From NCBI RefSeq assembly GCF_020524905.1, contig NZ_JAIVKI010000001.1:62001-126000 (forward strand): DNA of 64,000 bases. Reading direction: 5' to 3'. Both the position numbers and the translations under genes were made by a program. The DNA comes from Microbulbifer variabilis (GTDB lineage: Bacteria > Pseudomonadota > Gammaproteobacteria > Pseudomonadales > Cellvibrionaceae). Shown one piece after another: positions 27,459 to 36,232 of the stretch. The notes beneath the pieces were generated by a model. That model was not told where the DNA came from and made no database searches. It worked only from the letters and a program-made list of their open reading frames with translations. Position 1 is the stretch's first letter. Each line of letters begins with the position of its first letter.

Positions 27459-29835
27459 CAATGTGCCTGAAGATAATGACGCCATAGAGCCCCGTGCCTA
27501 TGAGGGCGCCCAGCGGGGCCTGGTGCGCAGGAGCCGGGGCCTGCCGCTTGTATGGATACTGCCATTGGTGGCGGGCCTAATCGCCGCCTGGTTGCTTTAT
27601 CAGGATATGGCTGAGGGGGATGTGCACGCGAGCATCCTGTTTCACTCCGGCGATGGTCTGGTGAAAGGCAAAACGGTGGTGAAGTATTCTGGTGTGGATA
27701 TCGGTGTCGTCCAAGATGTACGGCTGGTGCCCAATGCCAAAGAATTAAACGGTGCCGACGGCGTGATGGCGGAAGTGAGCCTCAACCGCAGTGCTGAATA
27801 CCTGCTCGTGGAGGGCACCGAATTTTGGGTAGTGAAACCGGAGCTGTCCATTACTGGCATCAGCGGACTGGAGACTCTGCTATCGGGCAATTACATCGCG
27901 GTGGAGTCCGGCAGTGGCTCGCGCAAACGGGAATTTGTGGCACTGGATCGCCCACCGGCATTTATTCGCGGCGATGGCCTGCGTGTGGTGCTCAAGTCCC
28001 GTCGGCTCGGTTCTCTCAGCCGGGGTTCGCCGGTGTACTACCGCCAGTTACGTGTGGGGCAGGTGGCGGATTACAGTCTCGGTAAAGAAGGTAACGAAGT
28101 TAGTATCGAATTGTTTATTCGTCGTGAATACGCTTATTTGGTACACCGGGGTAGTCGCTTCTGGAACAGCTCCGGGATTTCGATCGAGGGTGGAATCAGC
28201 GGTATTAGCATCAACCTGGAATCACTCGCCGCCCTGTTTGCCGGTGGTGTCAGTTTTTACACCCCGGAGTCCCAGCGCCAGTCGCCTCTGGCAGTCAATG
28301 GCACAGAATTCAAACTGTATAAAAATTTTGCCGCAGCGGATGCGGGGATTGCTATCACCCTAAATTTCGATCGGGGCGTTGATGTAACGCCAGGCAGTAC
28401 CAAAGTGTACTACCAGGGAATCAAGGTGGGGGAGGTCAGTCGCGCTAAAGCCAATAACAGCATGAACGGAATGGAAGTCGGGGTGCTGATGGACCCGGCC
28501 ACCGATGACCTTCTCAGTGAAAATACCCGCTTCTGGTTGGAGCCGCCCACCTTTGATTTTAGTGGTGGCCTGAACGAATTAATTCAGGGTAATCGTATTG
28601 AGGTGGACCTGCGCCGCGGACAGCGCTCCCAACGCACTTTTTCCGCGCGTGCATCGGCGCCACAAATGGACCCGAGGGTGCCAGGGTTGCATTTACGTCT
28701 TACCTCCCGCAATCCGGGCTCATTGCAGCGGGGGGCTCCCGTTTATTTCCGCCGTATCGAAGTGGGCAAAGTGCAGGGAATGGAATTGCGTAGAGACGGC
28801 GAAGGCGTTGAGGTGTATGTGGTGATCGAACCCCGCTATGCGCACCTGGTTAAGCCGGGTACCCGCTTCTGGAATATCAGCGGCCTACGGGCCAGTGCGA
28901 GTCTCAGTAGCGGTATCGAGGTGCAGGCGGATTCATTGATGTCGCTACTGCGCGGTGGTGTCGCATTTGGTATGAGGCGTGATGACCACGAAAAGGGAGG
29001 GCCTGTGCAAAATGGCGATCAGTTCCCCCTATACCGCAGTCGCGAGGCGGCGCTGGAGGAGGGCATTGAAATAAGCATTCATTTGCCCAGTGCGGAGGGG
29101 CTTAAGGTCGGGGCCCCGCTGCGTTACAAAGGCGTGCAAATCGGAGAATTAACCCGCTTGCGCCTCGGTAAGGATCTCAGTGAGGTTCAGGCGCGAGCGA
29201 AGCTCTTTCATCGCGGTAGCAACTTTGCCCGTGCCGGCACACGTATCTGGGTGGTGTCGCCGCAAATCGGTATCAGTAAAGTTGAGCACTTGGATACGAT
29301 AATTACCGGTCGCTATCTCGCTCTGGAGCCCGGCGGTGGGCCGCCGGAAACAGAGTTTTACGCTGAACTACAGGCCCCGAAAGAGGATCTTGTCGAAACT
29401 ATGAGCCGACCCGGCCTGACAGTAATACTCGATGCCGCTAGGCGAGGTTCTCTGGTGGCGGGAAGTCCCGTCTACTACCGGCAGGTTCAAGTCGGGGAGG
29501 TTACCGGTTTTGAATTGGGAGAGTGGGCCGACCGGGTTTATATCTATGTACATATCGAGCCGCAATATCGCCCACTTGTGCGGGAGTACACAGTTTTTTG
29601 GAACGCCAGCGGTGTAGATGTGAATTTTGGGCTGAAAAGTGGTCTCAATATTAATACAGAGTCTGCGCAGGCTCTGATTAAGGGGGGAATTGCTTTTGCT
29701 ACACCCGAGCCGCCATTTATGGGATTCGAAGTGGAATCCGGCAGCCACTTCCCGCTCTATCCACGTGCGGAGCCCAAGTGGTATAAGTGGAGTCCCAAGA
29801 TAGAGCTGTATAATTATGCCGAACCGGTCAAATAA
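27451..29835 (+). CDS. PqiB/LetB-type protein with six MCE (MlaD) domains
   Basis: A 794-residue inner-membrane-anchored periplasmic protein, expected to form a hexameric tube for lipid transport to the outer membrane. After a short cytoplasmic part and one membrane helix (LVWILPLVAGLIAAWLLY, about residues 34-51), six MCE repeats can be counted. Their cores are GKTVVKYSGVDIGVV, GSPVYYRQLRVGQV, GSTKVYYQGIKVGEV, GAPVYFRRIEVGKV, GAPLRYKGVQIGEL and GSPVYYRQVQVGEV. E. coli PqiB has three and LetB seven, so this is intermediate. The start at 27451 is the first ATG after GGAG and overlaps the upstream gene by 8 bases. A small lipoprotein gene follows. Confidence 0.92.
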   Translation: MADNVPEDNDAIEPRAYEGAQRGLVRRSRGLPLVWILPLVAGLIAAWLLYQDMAEGDVHASILFHSGDGLVKGKTVVKYSGVDIGVVQDVRLVPNAKELNGADGVMAEVSLNRSAEYLLVEGTEFWVVKPELSITGISGLETLLSGNYIAVESGSGSRKREFVALDRPPAFIRGDGLRVVLKSRRLGSLSRGSPVYYRQLRVGQVADYSLGKEGNEVSIELFIRREYAYLVHRGSRFWNSSGISIEGGISGISINLESLAALFAGGVSFYTPESQRQSPLAVNGTEFKLYKNFAAADAGIAITLNFDRGVDVTPGSTKVYYQGIKVGEVSRAKANNSMNGMEVGVLMDPATDDLLSENTRFWLEPPTFDFSGGLNELIQGNRIEVDLRRGQRSQRTFSARASAPQMDPRVPGLHLRLTSRNPGSLQRGAPVYFRRIEVGKVQGMELRRDGEGVEVYVVIEPRYAHLVKPGTRFWNISGLRASASLSSGIEVQADSLMSLLRGGVAFGMRRDDHEKGGPVQNGDQFPLYRSREAALEEGIEISIHLPSAEGLKVGAPLRYKGVQIGELTRLRLGKDLSEVQARAKLFHRGSNFARAGTRIWVVSPQIGISKVEHLDTIITGRYLALEPGGGPPETEFYAELQAPKEDLVETMSRPGLTVILDAARRGSLVAGSPVYYRQVQVGEVTGFELGEWADRVYIYVHIEPQYRPLVREYTVFWNASGVDVNFGLKSGLNINTESAQALIKGGIAFATPEPPFMGFEVESGSHFPLYPRAEPKWYKWSPKIELYNYAEPVK

Positions 29836-29857
29836 GTAATAAATTCAAGGAGTATTT

Positions 29858-30406
29858 ATGCGTTACATAACCATGGGCCTAATGACACTACTACTTTTGG
29901 CCGGGTGCCAGGAAATGCAAGTGGAACGGGTAAATACCGGGGCTCAGCCGGTGGTTTTTTCCACTTATAAATGGGGAGTGACGCCCCTTAATGATGCGGA
30001 TGCCTCTGCGCAATTGGTAGAGCTGGATGAAGAAATGCGCGGTACGGTAGCGGCCCAATTACAGCAGCGCGGTTACCGGCAGGTCGCCCAGGACCAGGAT
30101 GCGGATATGGTTGTGGATTACCAGGTGGCTGTGGTGGATGAGTTTTTTTCCGGAGATACCAAAGACCCAAGCTGGGATAAGCAGTTTGACAGCAACGCAC
30201 CGCAGGATGTGGTGGAATTGCCGCCACTTACCGATGCTCCACTGGTAATTATGAGTGTGGGGATTGGTCGCCCTGATGGCGCGACAATTTGGGGGGGCAG
30301 TGCCAGCGAGCTCCTGACTCGCCCAGATAGTATCGAGCAGCGTCAACGCCTGATTTCACGAGGCGTAAGTGCGCTATTAAAGGACCTGCCACCAGCTTAT
30401 CAGTGA
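29858..30406 (+). CDS. DUF4136-type lipoprotein
   Basis: A 182-residue predicted lipoprotein. The signal sequence ends in the lipobox LLAGC (cysteine near residue 17), followed by a hydrophilic domain resembling DUF4136 (ADMVVDYQVAVVDEF near residue 85, GTVAAQLQQRGYRQV, and a C-terminal RLISRGVSALLKDLPP). It begins 22 bases after the MCE gene with AAGGAG upstream, so it is probably the last gene of that operon. In E. coli the corresponding position behind pqiB is held by the lipoprotein PqiC, which belongs to another family. A similar envelope role here is inference. Confidence 0.82.
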   Translation: MRYITMGLMTLLLLAGCQEMQVERVNTGAQPVVFSTYKWGVTPLNDADASAQLVELDEEMRGTVAAQLQQRGYRQVAQDQDADMVVDYQVAVVDEFFSGDTKDPSWDKQFDSNAPQDVVELPPLTDAPLVIMSVGIGRPDGATIWGGSASELLTRPDSIEQRQRLISRGVSALLKDLPPAYQ

Positions 30407-30564
30407 ACCGAGATATTTTCGGTTTTAGCTTTTTAAATCTATTTGGTTGATACGCTCCATCGCCGGCTACAGGCCGGCGAGCCATTTCAAATACCAGAGA
30501 ATTCTTCCTTATTTCACTTTTAATTGAATTCAGGTATTGAAAGCTATTGGCTGTTTTTTCTCGT

Positions 30565-30606
30565 TTTAGCGGCCCATGTAGTTAAGTGTAATTGGACCGC
30601 TAAAAA
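30565..30606. terminator. Bidirectional inverted repeat between the lipoprotein and GT genes
   Basis: The arms TTTTAGCGG / CCGCTAAAA extend by CCA / TGG across one mismatch around a 16-base loop. It lies between convergent genes. The A and T ends fit a two-way terminator, though the loop is long. A second GC hairpin (CGCCGGC / GCCGGCG, 30461-30479) lies upstream without a T tract. Confidence 0.55.
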
Positions 30607-30640
30607 TACTTTACGAGTTATCTGAGAGTTTTTTCCGAAA

Positions 30641-31696
30641 TTAAGGGCGCCCACGGTGCATCAGGGTATCGTAGAGCTCAATGTATGAGTCCACGATAAA
30701 TTGCTTCGAATAGCCCTGCGCATACACTTCCGCGGCATTCTCAATCAGGCTCTGGCGTAAATCCGGGTTATCCAGCACCGAGCGGACGGCCTTTGCCAGC
30801 GCATCGGCATCGTCGATGGGAGTAATAAGGCCGCTGTGACCATCACTGATAACTTCACCGGGCCCCTGGGAATTGGTGGCGACGATTGGGCAGCGGTGTG
30901 CCCAGGACTCCATTACGATGGAACCCAGTCCCTCGTGCCGTGATGGGCATACAAACAGATCCGCGGTGCGCATCAGGGTAGTGACGTCGTTGCGCCAGCC
31001 AAGAAAGCGCACGCGCTGGTCCAGGCCGAGCTTGTGGCACAGCGCCTTCAAGTTGGCCTCTTCGGGGCCGGTACCGGCGAGCCACAGGGTGGCGTCGGGT
31101 ATCTGCGCCAGGGAGTGCAGCAGGACATCAAAACCCTTGTTGATGTGCAGGCGACCCGCGGCGAGGATCAGGGGTTTGTCTTCGGGGGTATCGAAACTGT
31201 TGCGTGGTAGCGGTTCCACCGGAGTCTCATCGGCAAAATTGGGGATATGAAAAATCCGCTCCCTAGGAATGCCGCCATCGATCATATGTTGGCAAATCCC
31301 CTTGCTGATACCGATCCAATAATCCGCGTGGCGGTAGTATTTCAGGTTGTAATAGTGACCGAGCCGGCTGACCAATAGGTAGTTTTTTGAGTTGGGGGTG
31401 ATAATGGTGGCGCGTCCCATCCAGGTCATCACGATGTCCGGCTGCCAGTTATTCAGTGCCTCGCGGTAGACTCTGCGACCGAGAAAATCCAGTTTGCCGC
31501 CAAACTTAAAACCTTCGGTTTCGACTCCATTGTTACGCAGCGCTTGCACGCGGTGATCGTGGTTGCGGATAAAGGCTTTCTCGTTAATCTCAGTGCGCGG
31601 ATTCAATCCGCTCACCAGGCGCACGAAAAAATTTTCCGCACCGCCGTGCTCGGCACCGGCGAGGACCTGCGCCACTCGAATTGGCTTGTTACTCAT
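30641..31696 (-). CDS. GT4-family glycosyltransferase
   Basis: A 351-residue GT-B retaining glycosyltransferase. The N-terminal glycine motif is VLAGAEHGGAENFFVRLVSGL. The donor domain opens with LILAAGRLHINKGFDVLL near 180. The EX7E-type motif is in PSRHEGLGSIVMESWAHRCP near 255-270, then GPGEVISDGHSGLITPIDD. It would act on cytoplasmic polysaccharide or LPS-core intermediates. It starts 37 bases after the end of the other minus-strand glycosyltransferase, so the two are one operon. Acceptor and donor are unknown. Confidence 0.9.
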   Translation of the reverse strand: MSNKPIRVAQVLAGAEHGGAENFFVRLVSGLNPRTEINEKAFIRNHDHRVQALRNNGVETEGFKFGGKLDFLGRRVYREALNNWQPDIVMTWMGRATIITPNSKNYLLVSRLGHYYNLKYYRHADYWIGISKGICQHMIDGGIPRERIFHIPNFADETPVEPLPRNSFDTPEDKPLILAAGRLHINKGFDVLLHSLAQIPDATLWLAGTGPEEANLKALCHKLGLDQRVRFLGWRNDVTTLMRTADLFVCPSRHEGLGSIVMESWAHRCPIVATNSQGPGEVISDGHSGLITPIDDADALAKAVRSVLDNPDLRQSLIENAAEVYAQGYSKQFIVDSYIELYDTLMHRGRP

Positions 31697-31733
31697 AAAT
31701 CCAACGTATTCTGTGTAATTCTTCCAGCTGCCG

Positions 31734-32774
31734 TTATTTCAGCGTGCCATCCAGGTTGATATCGTGCGCCCAGGCGTAGTCGTGACTAAAGGGCTGCAGG
31801 CTGGTGGCCTCAACAATGTACTGGGCGTAGAGTTTTGAGTTCATTTCTGTGTGGAAAAATTCCCGGGCTTTTGCTGCCCAGGCGCGGCGCTTAGCATCAT
31901 CACCATGGAACTCGCGGATTTTTTCCAACAGGTCCTGCTCATCGGAAAAGTAAACCACGCTCTCTGCAGGCAGTAGTTCGTCGAAGTGCAACTTGTCACT
32001 GGTGAACTGCAAAATACCATTGCCGGCGAGCTGGGCCATACGTGCTGAGGAATACCAATAGTGGGTATCCTGGCGGTTAAAGTTCAGCCCCATTTTAGTT
32101 TGTGCCAGTGCGCGATCGTAGTCCCTCCCCCAAACTGGCGCTTCACCAAAGCTGCCGTAGGTTTTGAAGTTCAGCGAATCTCCCAGGGCATCCTTGAGAT
32201 TTTTCACCATTTGCAGGCGCTTGGTGAAATTATTGCTGTTGCTACAAAACAGCAGATCGATGGGCAGATCAGTGCGCTCGGCATTATTGAGGTTTTCGAT
32301 GGAGGGCTCGACCGGATTGGGCATGTGGTAAACCCGGGCATTAATCCCCTCAAAAATACTCAGTTCGCGGCGGCCGGTGGAGACAAAGACAGCATCGACC
32401 ACTTCGGCGCGGTGCTTGATACGTTCAACATTGCTGGGCACGAACAGCGGATCGTTATTGCAGTGTGCGATCAGGCAGTTGGGCTGTTGTTGCTTGATAG
32501 TCTTCAGGGTGGCGTTACTGATCATGTCACAGTGGCCGGCGATGATCAGGTCGGGCTCGAATGCTTCAACCGTTTCCAACAGGCGGCGATTGGCTTTGCT
32601 CACCCCTAAGTCGCGGATTCCAAAGGGCGCTTCAAAGGCTGCCACATCCCGGTCGCTGAACACCTGTGTATAGTGGTCGTTTTTGATCAGGCCAAAAGTC
32701 AGTTTCTGTGCCCAGCTAACCCGCGTCTTACCGTAACGGCGCAGTTGCTGGTAGGCGATATTGAGCACTCTCAT
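31734..32774 (-). CDS. Glycosyltransferase (group 1 / CgeB-like)
   Basis: A 346-residue protein with the plan of CgeB-type or group 1 glycosyltransferases. Landmarks are EAFEPDLIIAGHCDMISNATLKTIKQ near residue 75 (the DxxIAG turn), PIDLLFCSNSNNFTKRLQMVKNL near 168, a KMGLNFNRQDTHYWYSSARMAQLAGNG segment near 230 that lies at the usual donor site, and a final EFFHTEMNSKLYAQYI helix. It heads the two-gene minus-strand glycosyltransferase unit and is divergent from nudF. A role in LPS or capsule is inferred from the window; substrate unknown. Confidence 0.8.
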   Translation of the reverse strand: MRVLNIAYQQLRRYGKTRVSWAQKLTFGLIKNDHYTQVFSDRDVAAFEAPFGIRDLGVSKANRRLLETVEAFEPDLIIAGHCDMISNATLKTIKQQQPNCLIAHCNNDPLFVPSNVERIKHRAEVVDAVFVSTGRRELSIFEGINARVYHMPNPVEPSIENLNNAERTDLPIDLLFCSNSNNFTKRLQMVKNLKDALGDSLNFKTYGSFGEAPVWGRDYDRALAQTKMGLNFNRQDTHYWYSSARMAQLAGNGILQFTSDKLHFDELLPAESVVYFSDEQDLLEKIREFHGDDAKRRAWAAKAREFFHTEMNSKLYAQYIVEATSLQPFSHDYAWAHDINLDGTLK

Positions 32775-32890
32775 GGTGGTGCGGTCTCTAAAAAAATCCA
32801 GGGAGATAATACGTATGGCCGCTTGCTATAGGGGCTGGTACGGTGGGCGCAGAGTATAACAGCTGCATCCCGGTCATATAGTGCCCAAGT

Positions 32891-33589
32891 ATGCAGATCC
32901 CACTCGCGCAGAAGGTCAGCGAACTAATGTCAAAAATGAAGAGTCAAAAGGGTTTGTCCCCGGAGTTTTCCGCAGATTCCGTAGAAGTTGTTTCCAGGGA
33001 AACGGTTTATAAGGGATTTTTTTCCATGTTGAGGCTGCGGCTGCGCCATCGCCTTTATCGTGGCGGCTGGAGTGAAATCTTCACGCGGGAGCTGTTTGTA
33101 CGCGGCCCGGCAGTGGGGGTATTGCTCTACGACCCGGAACGGGATCTCGTTGCGCTTACCGAACAGTTTCGCATCGGCGCGCTGGAGCGGCCGGCGGGCC
33201 CCTGGTGCTTGGAAGTGGTGGCTGGCATGGTGGAAAACGGGGAAGACCTGGAAGATGTGGCCCGTCGCGAAGTATTGGAAGAGGCGGGGCTTCAGGTACA
33301 GGCGTTGCATTTTATCCACAGCTATATGCCCAGTGTTGGTGGCAGTTCCGAACGGCTACACCTGTACTGTGCGTTGGTGGACTTGAACTGCGCGGAGGGT
33401 TACTTTGGGTTGGAGCAGGAAAACGAAGATATCCGTCTGCGGGTGTTTTCCAGAGACTCTGTACTCGCCACCATGGCGGGGGACTATGCTCCAGGAGAGA
33501 ACCCTATCGATAATTCGGCCACTATTATTTGTATGCAGTGGCTGCAATTGAACCGGGCAGAACTAAAAAACCACAGGCCAACTGCCTGA
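32891..33589 (+). CDS. nudF: ADP-ribose pyrophosphatase (Nudix hydrolase)
   Basis: It hydrolyses ADP-ribose to AMP and ribose 5-phosphate. The 232 residues contain a complete Nudix box, GMVENGEDLEDVARREVLEEAGL (about residues 110-132), preceded by WCLEVVA. The NudF landmarks ETVYKGFFSMLRLRLRHRLYRGG and ENEDIRLRVFSRD are present. It is the first gene of the nudF-yqiB-cpdA-yqiA-parE string known from E. coli and pseudomonads. The start at 32891 has no clear RBS; an in-frame ATG at 32927 is an alternative. Confidence 0.93.
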   Translation: MQIPLAQKVSELMSKMKSQKGLSPEFSADSVEVVSRETVYKGFFSMLRLRLRHRLYRGGWSEIFTRELFVRGPAVGVLLYDPERDLVALTEQFRIGALERPAGPWCLEVVAGMVENGEDLEDVARREVLEEAGLQVQALHFIHSYMPSVGGSSERLHLYCALVDLNCAEGYFGLEQENEDIRLRVFSRDSVLATMAGDYAPGENPIDNSATIICMQWLQLNRAELKNHRPTA

Positions 33590-33675
33590 CTGGTCATTTG
33601 CATTGCGCACTGTTACCTGCGTATAGAGCAAACTGAGAGCTGAGTCACGGCGGTCACTGAATTGGAGTGTTGATA

Positions 33676-34197
33676 ATGGCTCTACTGGGCGAGGCAAAAA
33701 CGCGGCGGCGAAAGCAGTCGGAAATGTCGCCAAATGGCAACGGGCGGGCGGTGTATCGAGTCGATCTGTCGTCTTATCATGCCGATTGTGATGCCAACTA
33801 CCTGCGCTTGACCAAATTGCTGCCAGAGCTTTCACAAAGGGCGCTCTGGCGCTACCAATTGCCCGGTGGCACGCTGGTGTTAAGAGTTGTAGAGCGTTCT
33901 AGATACACCACGGAGGTGTCTCTGGGGGCTGAGGCTAGCTCCAGTGAATGCCAGTGGCTGGAACCTCCGAATTTGACTGTGCGCCTCTACCACGATGCGT
34001 GCATGGCGGAGGTGATATCAGCCAATGGGCGCGGACCGGTGGGTGGTAAAGGAGTGAATACCACCTATCCAAACCCCCGTATGCAGCATGCAGATGAGAG
34101 ACCCCAGGCCAATCGCTTTCTTGGCGAGTGGCTGGAGTACTGTCTTGCAAATGGTCGTGCAGAATTTGAGCTGGTGCTGGATGGCCGGAGATTTTAA
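33676..34197 (+). CDS. yqiB: DUF1249 protein (YqiB)
   Basis: A 173-residue cytoplasmic protein of the DUF1249/YqiB family with no known biochemical function. Family segments seen are YHADCDANYLRLTKLLPEL near 35 and LTVRLYHDACMAEVIS near 100. The C-terminal third has QANRFLGEWLEYCLANGRA. The ATG at 33676 has GGAG eight bases upstream; GTG at 33667 overlaps that site. Its place between nudF and cpdA is the conserved one. Confidence 0.92.
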   Translation: MALLGEAKTRRRKQSEMSPNGNGRAVYRVDLSSYHADCDANYLRLTKLLPELSQRALWRYQLPGGTLVLRVVERSRYTTEVSLGAEASSSECQWLEPPNLTVRLYHDACMAEVISANGRGPVGGKGVNTTYPNPRMQHADERPQANRFLGEWLEYCLANGRAEFELVLDGRRF

Positions 34198-34238
34198 TTC
34201 TGCTGCAGAACACATGGATGTGAACACAAGGTGAGCAA

Positions 34239-35063
34239 GTGATTCGCGAGCACAACAAGCCGGATTCGCCCCTGGGGGTGGCTTCGCACCGCTTAATCCA
34301 GATTACAGATCCACATATTGGCAGCCGGCCCGATTATCAACTGTTGGGGCTGGATACCGGCCACACCCTCGATGAAGTTTTGGCCTCTCTCAGGGCCGGG
34401 CAATCCCGTGCCCGGGCACTGGTTGCCACTGGCGATATCAGTGCCAATGGCTCCGAGGCTTCCTATTGCCGATTTTTAGAAAAAACCCGCAAGCTTTCCA
34501 TGCCCTGGTACTGGCTGCCGGGCAACCATGATGTCAGTGCCCGTATGAAAAAACTGGCTCCCAATCGCTGTACTGACTTGGTCGCCCTGGGAAATTGGCG
34601 CCTGCTGCTGTTGGATACCAGTGTGACGGGCCAGATTTGTGGCGGTCTGGATCGTGTGAAACTGGAGCGTCTACAGTTGCTCCTGTGGGAAACTCGCGAT
34701 CACCCCGTGATCATTATGATGCATCACCAGCCAGTGCCCGTAGGTAGCAAGTGGATAGACGGGCATATGCTGCGCGAGGGCTGTGAAACATTTTTGCACA
34801 TGGTCGATCAGGCACCCCAGGTCAAAGCCTTGGTTTGGGGGCATGTACATCAGCAGTTTGACAGCAGCCGAGGCCATGTGGGCCTGCATGCGACGCCCTC
34901 CACCTCAGTACAGTTTACTCCCGGCAGCGGCCCCTTCGCCGTAGACGATGAGATGCCCGGTTACCGCTGGTTTGAACTGTTCAGTGATGGCACTTACGAA
35001 ACTGGTGTGGAGCGGGTGCCAATCTCCAAGTATTGTGTCGATCTCGCCTCATCTGGATATTGA
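34239..35063 (+). CDS. cpdA: 3',5'-cyclic-AMP phosphodiesterase
   Basis: A class III metallophosphoesterase that degrades cAMP and so sets the level of CRP activation. The 274 residues have the ordered metal motifs: ITDPHIGSR (residues ~23), ATGDISANGSE (~68), PGNHDVS (~98), MMHHQPVP (~165) and WGHVHQQF (~205). Start is GTG 34239 with AAGG seven bases upstream. A hairpin (35074-35095) follows the stop, and an extra lipoprotein gene interrupts the usual cpdA-yqiA adjacency. Confidence 0.94.
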   Translation: MIREHNKPDSPLGVASHRLIQITDPHIGSRPDYQLLGLDTGHTLDEVLASLRAGQSRARALVATGDISANGSEASYCRFLEKTRKLSMPWYWLPGNHDVSARMKKLAPNRCTDLVALGNWRLLLLDTSVTGQICGGLDRVKLERLQLLLWETRDHPVIIMMHHQPVPVGSKWIDGHMLREGCETFLHMVDQAPQVKALVWGHVHQQFDSSRGHVGLHATPSTSVQFTPGSGPFAVDDEMPGYRWFELFSDGTYETGVERVPISKYCVDLASSGY

Positions 35064-35073
35064 TTTAAGTCAA

Positions 35074-35095
35074 ACCGCTACGATTTCGTAGCGGT
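35074..35095 (+). terminator. Hairpin after cpdA
   Basis: The stem ACCGCTACG / CGTAGCGGT (9 bp, four-base loop) lies 11 bases after the cpdA stop. The following sequence has only a delayed T tract (about 16 bases on). A terminator or 3' protecting hairpin is likely. Confidence 0.6.
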
Positions 35096-35504
35096 ACTTC
35101 CACAGCAGTTTTTTATCTTCTTTCTTGTTAGTCGCTATTGATTCCCAAGTAGAGAATTCACGGCTCCCGATATAAGTAATAAATAAATCAGTGCCACTCG
35201 TAACCGCCACCCCTAATTCATACGGACCAGAGAGTGATGCATTCCTTTCTTTGCCTTTTTAGAAAAGCGCAAGAAAACTTTTCTTTACCGAAGCCCCCTG
35301 TTTTTCCTATTGTCTCACCGTACAATGGGGCTCCTGTATTGGACTGTATTTTTTCAATATGGTGGAAGAGCGGTGAAAGATGGGACCATTTAGAATTTAA
35401 TTTTGGTTTCTGAGATTGCCGAGGCTCGAAATTGAGTGGTAATAAATTTTGTGTTGAGAGCCTCTCGCCGGATAAATATTTTTCGGAAAATTGGGAAATT
35501 AAAA
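35096..35504. other. Intergenic region upstream of the extra lipoprotein gene
   Basis: About 400 bases without a supported gene, AT-richer than its neighbours. It probably carries the promoter of the lipoprotein gene. A loose inverted repeat (AGCCCC near 35300, GGGGCT near 35327, with inner ATTGT / ACAAT) is present. Nothing else was recognised. Confidence 0.4.
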
Positions 35505-36158
35505 ATGCAAAAATTATTTTTTTTACCACTCATCTCATTTCTTTTACTGATCGCAGCTTGCAGTCAGCAGCCCACTCTGCAAGAGCGCAGCGATGGTTTG
35601 GAAGTGCGGCCGAGCCAGCTCGATGAAGTCGCCGCGGCTTTCGCCCTGGATCTCAGTGGTGCTAAGGTTTATATCGCACCGGTTCAGATTGAATACACCA
35701 AGCGATTCTCTTCCCTGCCTAGGCGCCAATATCGGGAAAAAGATTATGAGCTGGACCAGAGGGATCTGCAGCGACTGAACACTCTGTTGGCACAGAGCTT
35801 TAGCGATAAGCTATTAAAACCGCGCAATGCCCAGCAGGTGCCAGATCAGGCGGAGGCCGATTACACGTTATCCCTGTCACTGAAAAATTTCTCCCTGGCT
35901 GCACCGCTTGATCCATCCCCCTGGACCTGGCGTGTCTATACAGAACAGAGTGCTTATGCAGAAATGGTAGGTACCTTGTACGATCGTGACGGCAGCGCCG
36001 TAATGCATTTTCGTGATCGACGGGATATTGGCGAGAATTTCGGTTCTTCGACGGGACCGGGTGGACGGCTGGAGCGATTCACCAGTGTCACCTTCTGGTC
36101 GGATATGCGTGTCGATATACGCCGGGCTTTTACCAGCTTGGACAGGTCCCTGTTGTAA
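35505..36158 (+). CDS. Predicted lipoprotein (possibly DUF3313-like)
   Basis: A 217-residue lipoprotein whose signal sequence (KLFFLPLISFLLLIAAC) ends in a clear lipobox with the cysteine at residue 19. The mature part has alternating strand-like segments (AKVYIAPVQIEYTKRF, ADYTLSLSLKNFSLAAPL, VGTLYDRDGSAVMHFRDRRD) and a C-terminal helix, a plan seen in DUF3313-type lipoproteins. That family assignment is tentative. The ATG at 35505 is chosen because it begins the signal peptide; the frame to 35436 adds an implausible extension. It stands between cpdA and yqiA, which are usually adjacent, so it is an insertion into a conserved string. Confidence 0.8.
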   Translation: MQKLFFLPLISFLLLIAACSQQPTLQERSDGLEVRPSQLDEVAAAFALDLSGAKVYIAPVQIEYTKRFSSLPRRQYREKDYELDQRDLQRLNTLLAQSFSDKLLKPRNAQQVPDQAEADYTLSLSLKNFSLAAPLDPSPWTWRVYTEQSAYAEMVGTLYDRDGSAVMHFRDRRDIGENFGSSTGPGGRLERFTSVTFWSDMRVDIRRAFTSLDRSLL

Positions 36159-36232
36159 TCGGGATTGGTGATCAGTGGGAACTGTGAGGAGGCCGGCCCC
36201 ATTACCGCCATGGGGCGCTATAATCCCCGACT

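Noticed and set aside
35218..35529. A 103-residue minus-strand frame with an initial MVKKIIFAFLISQFS
   Set aside because: It starts inside the lipoprotein coding start and no RBS or family was seen; composition fits antisense DNA.
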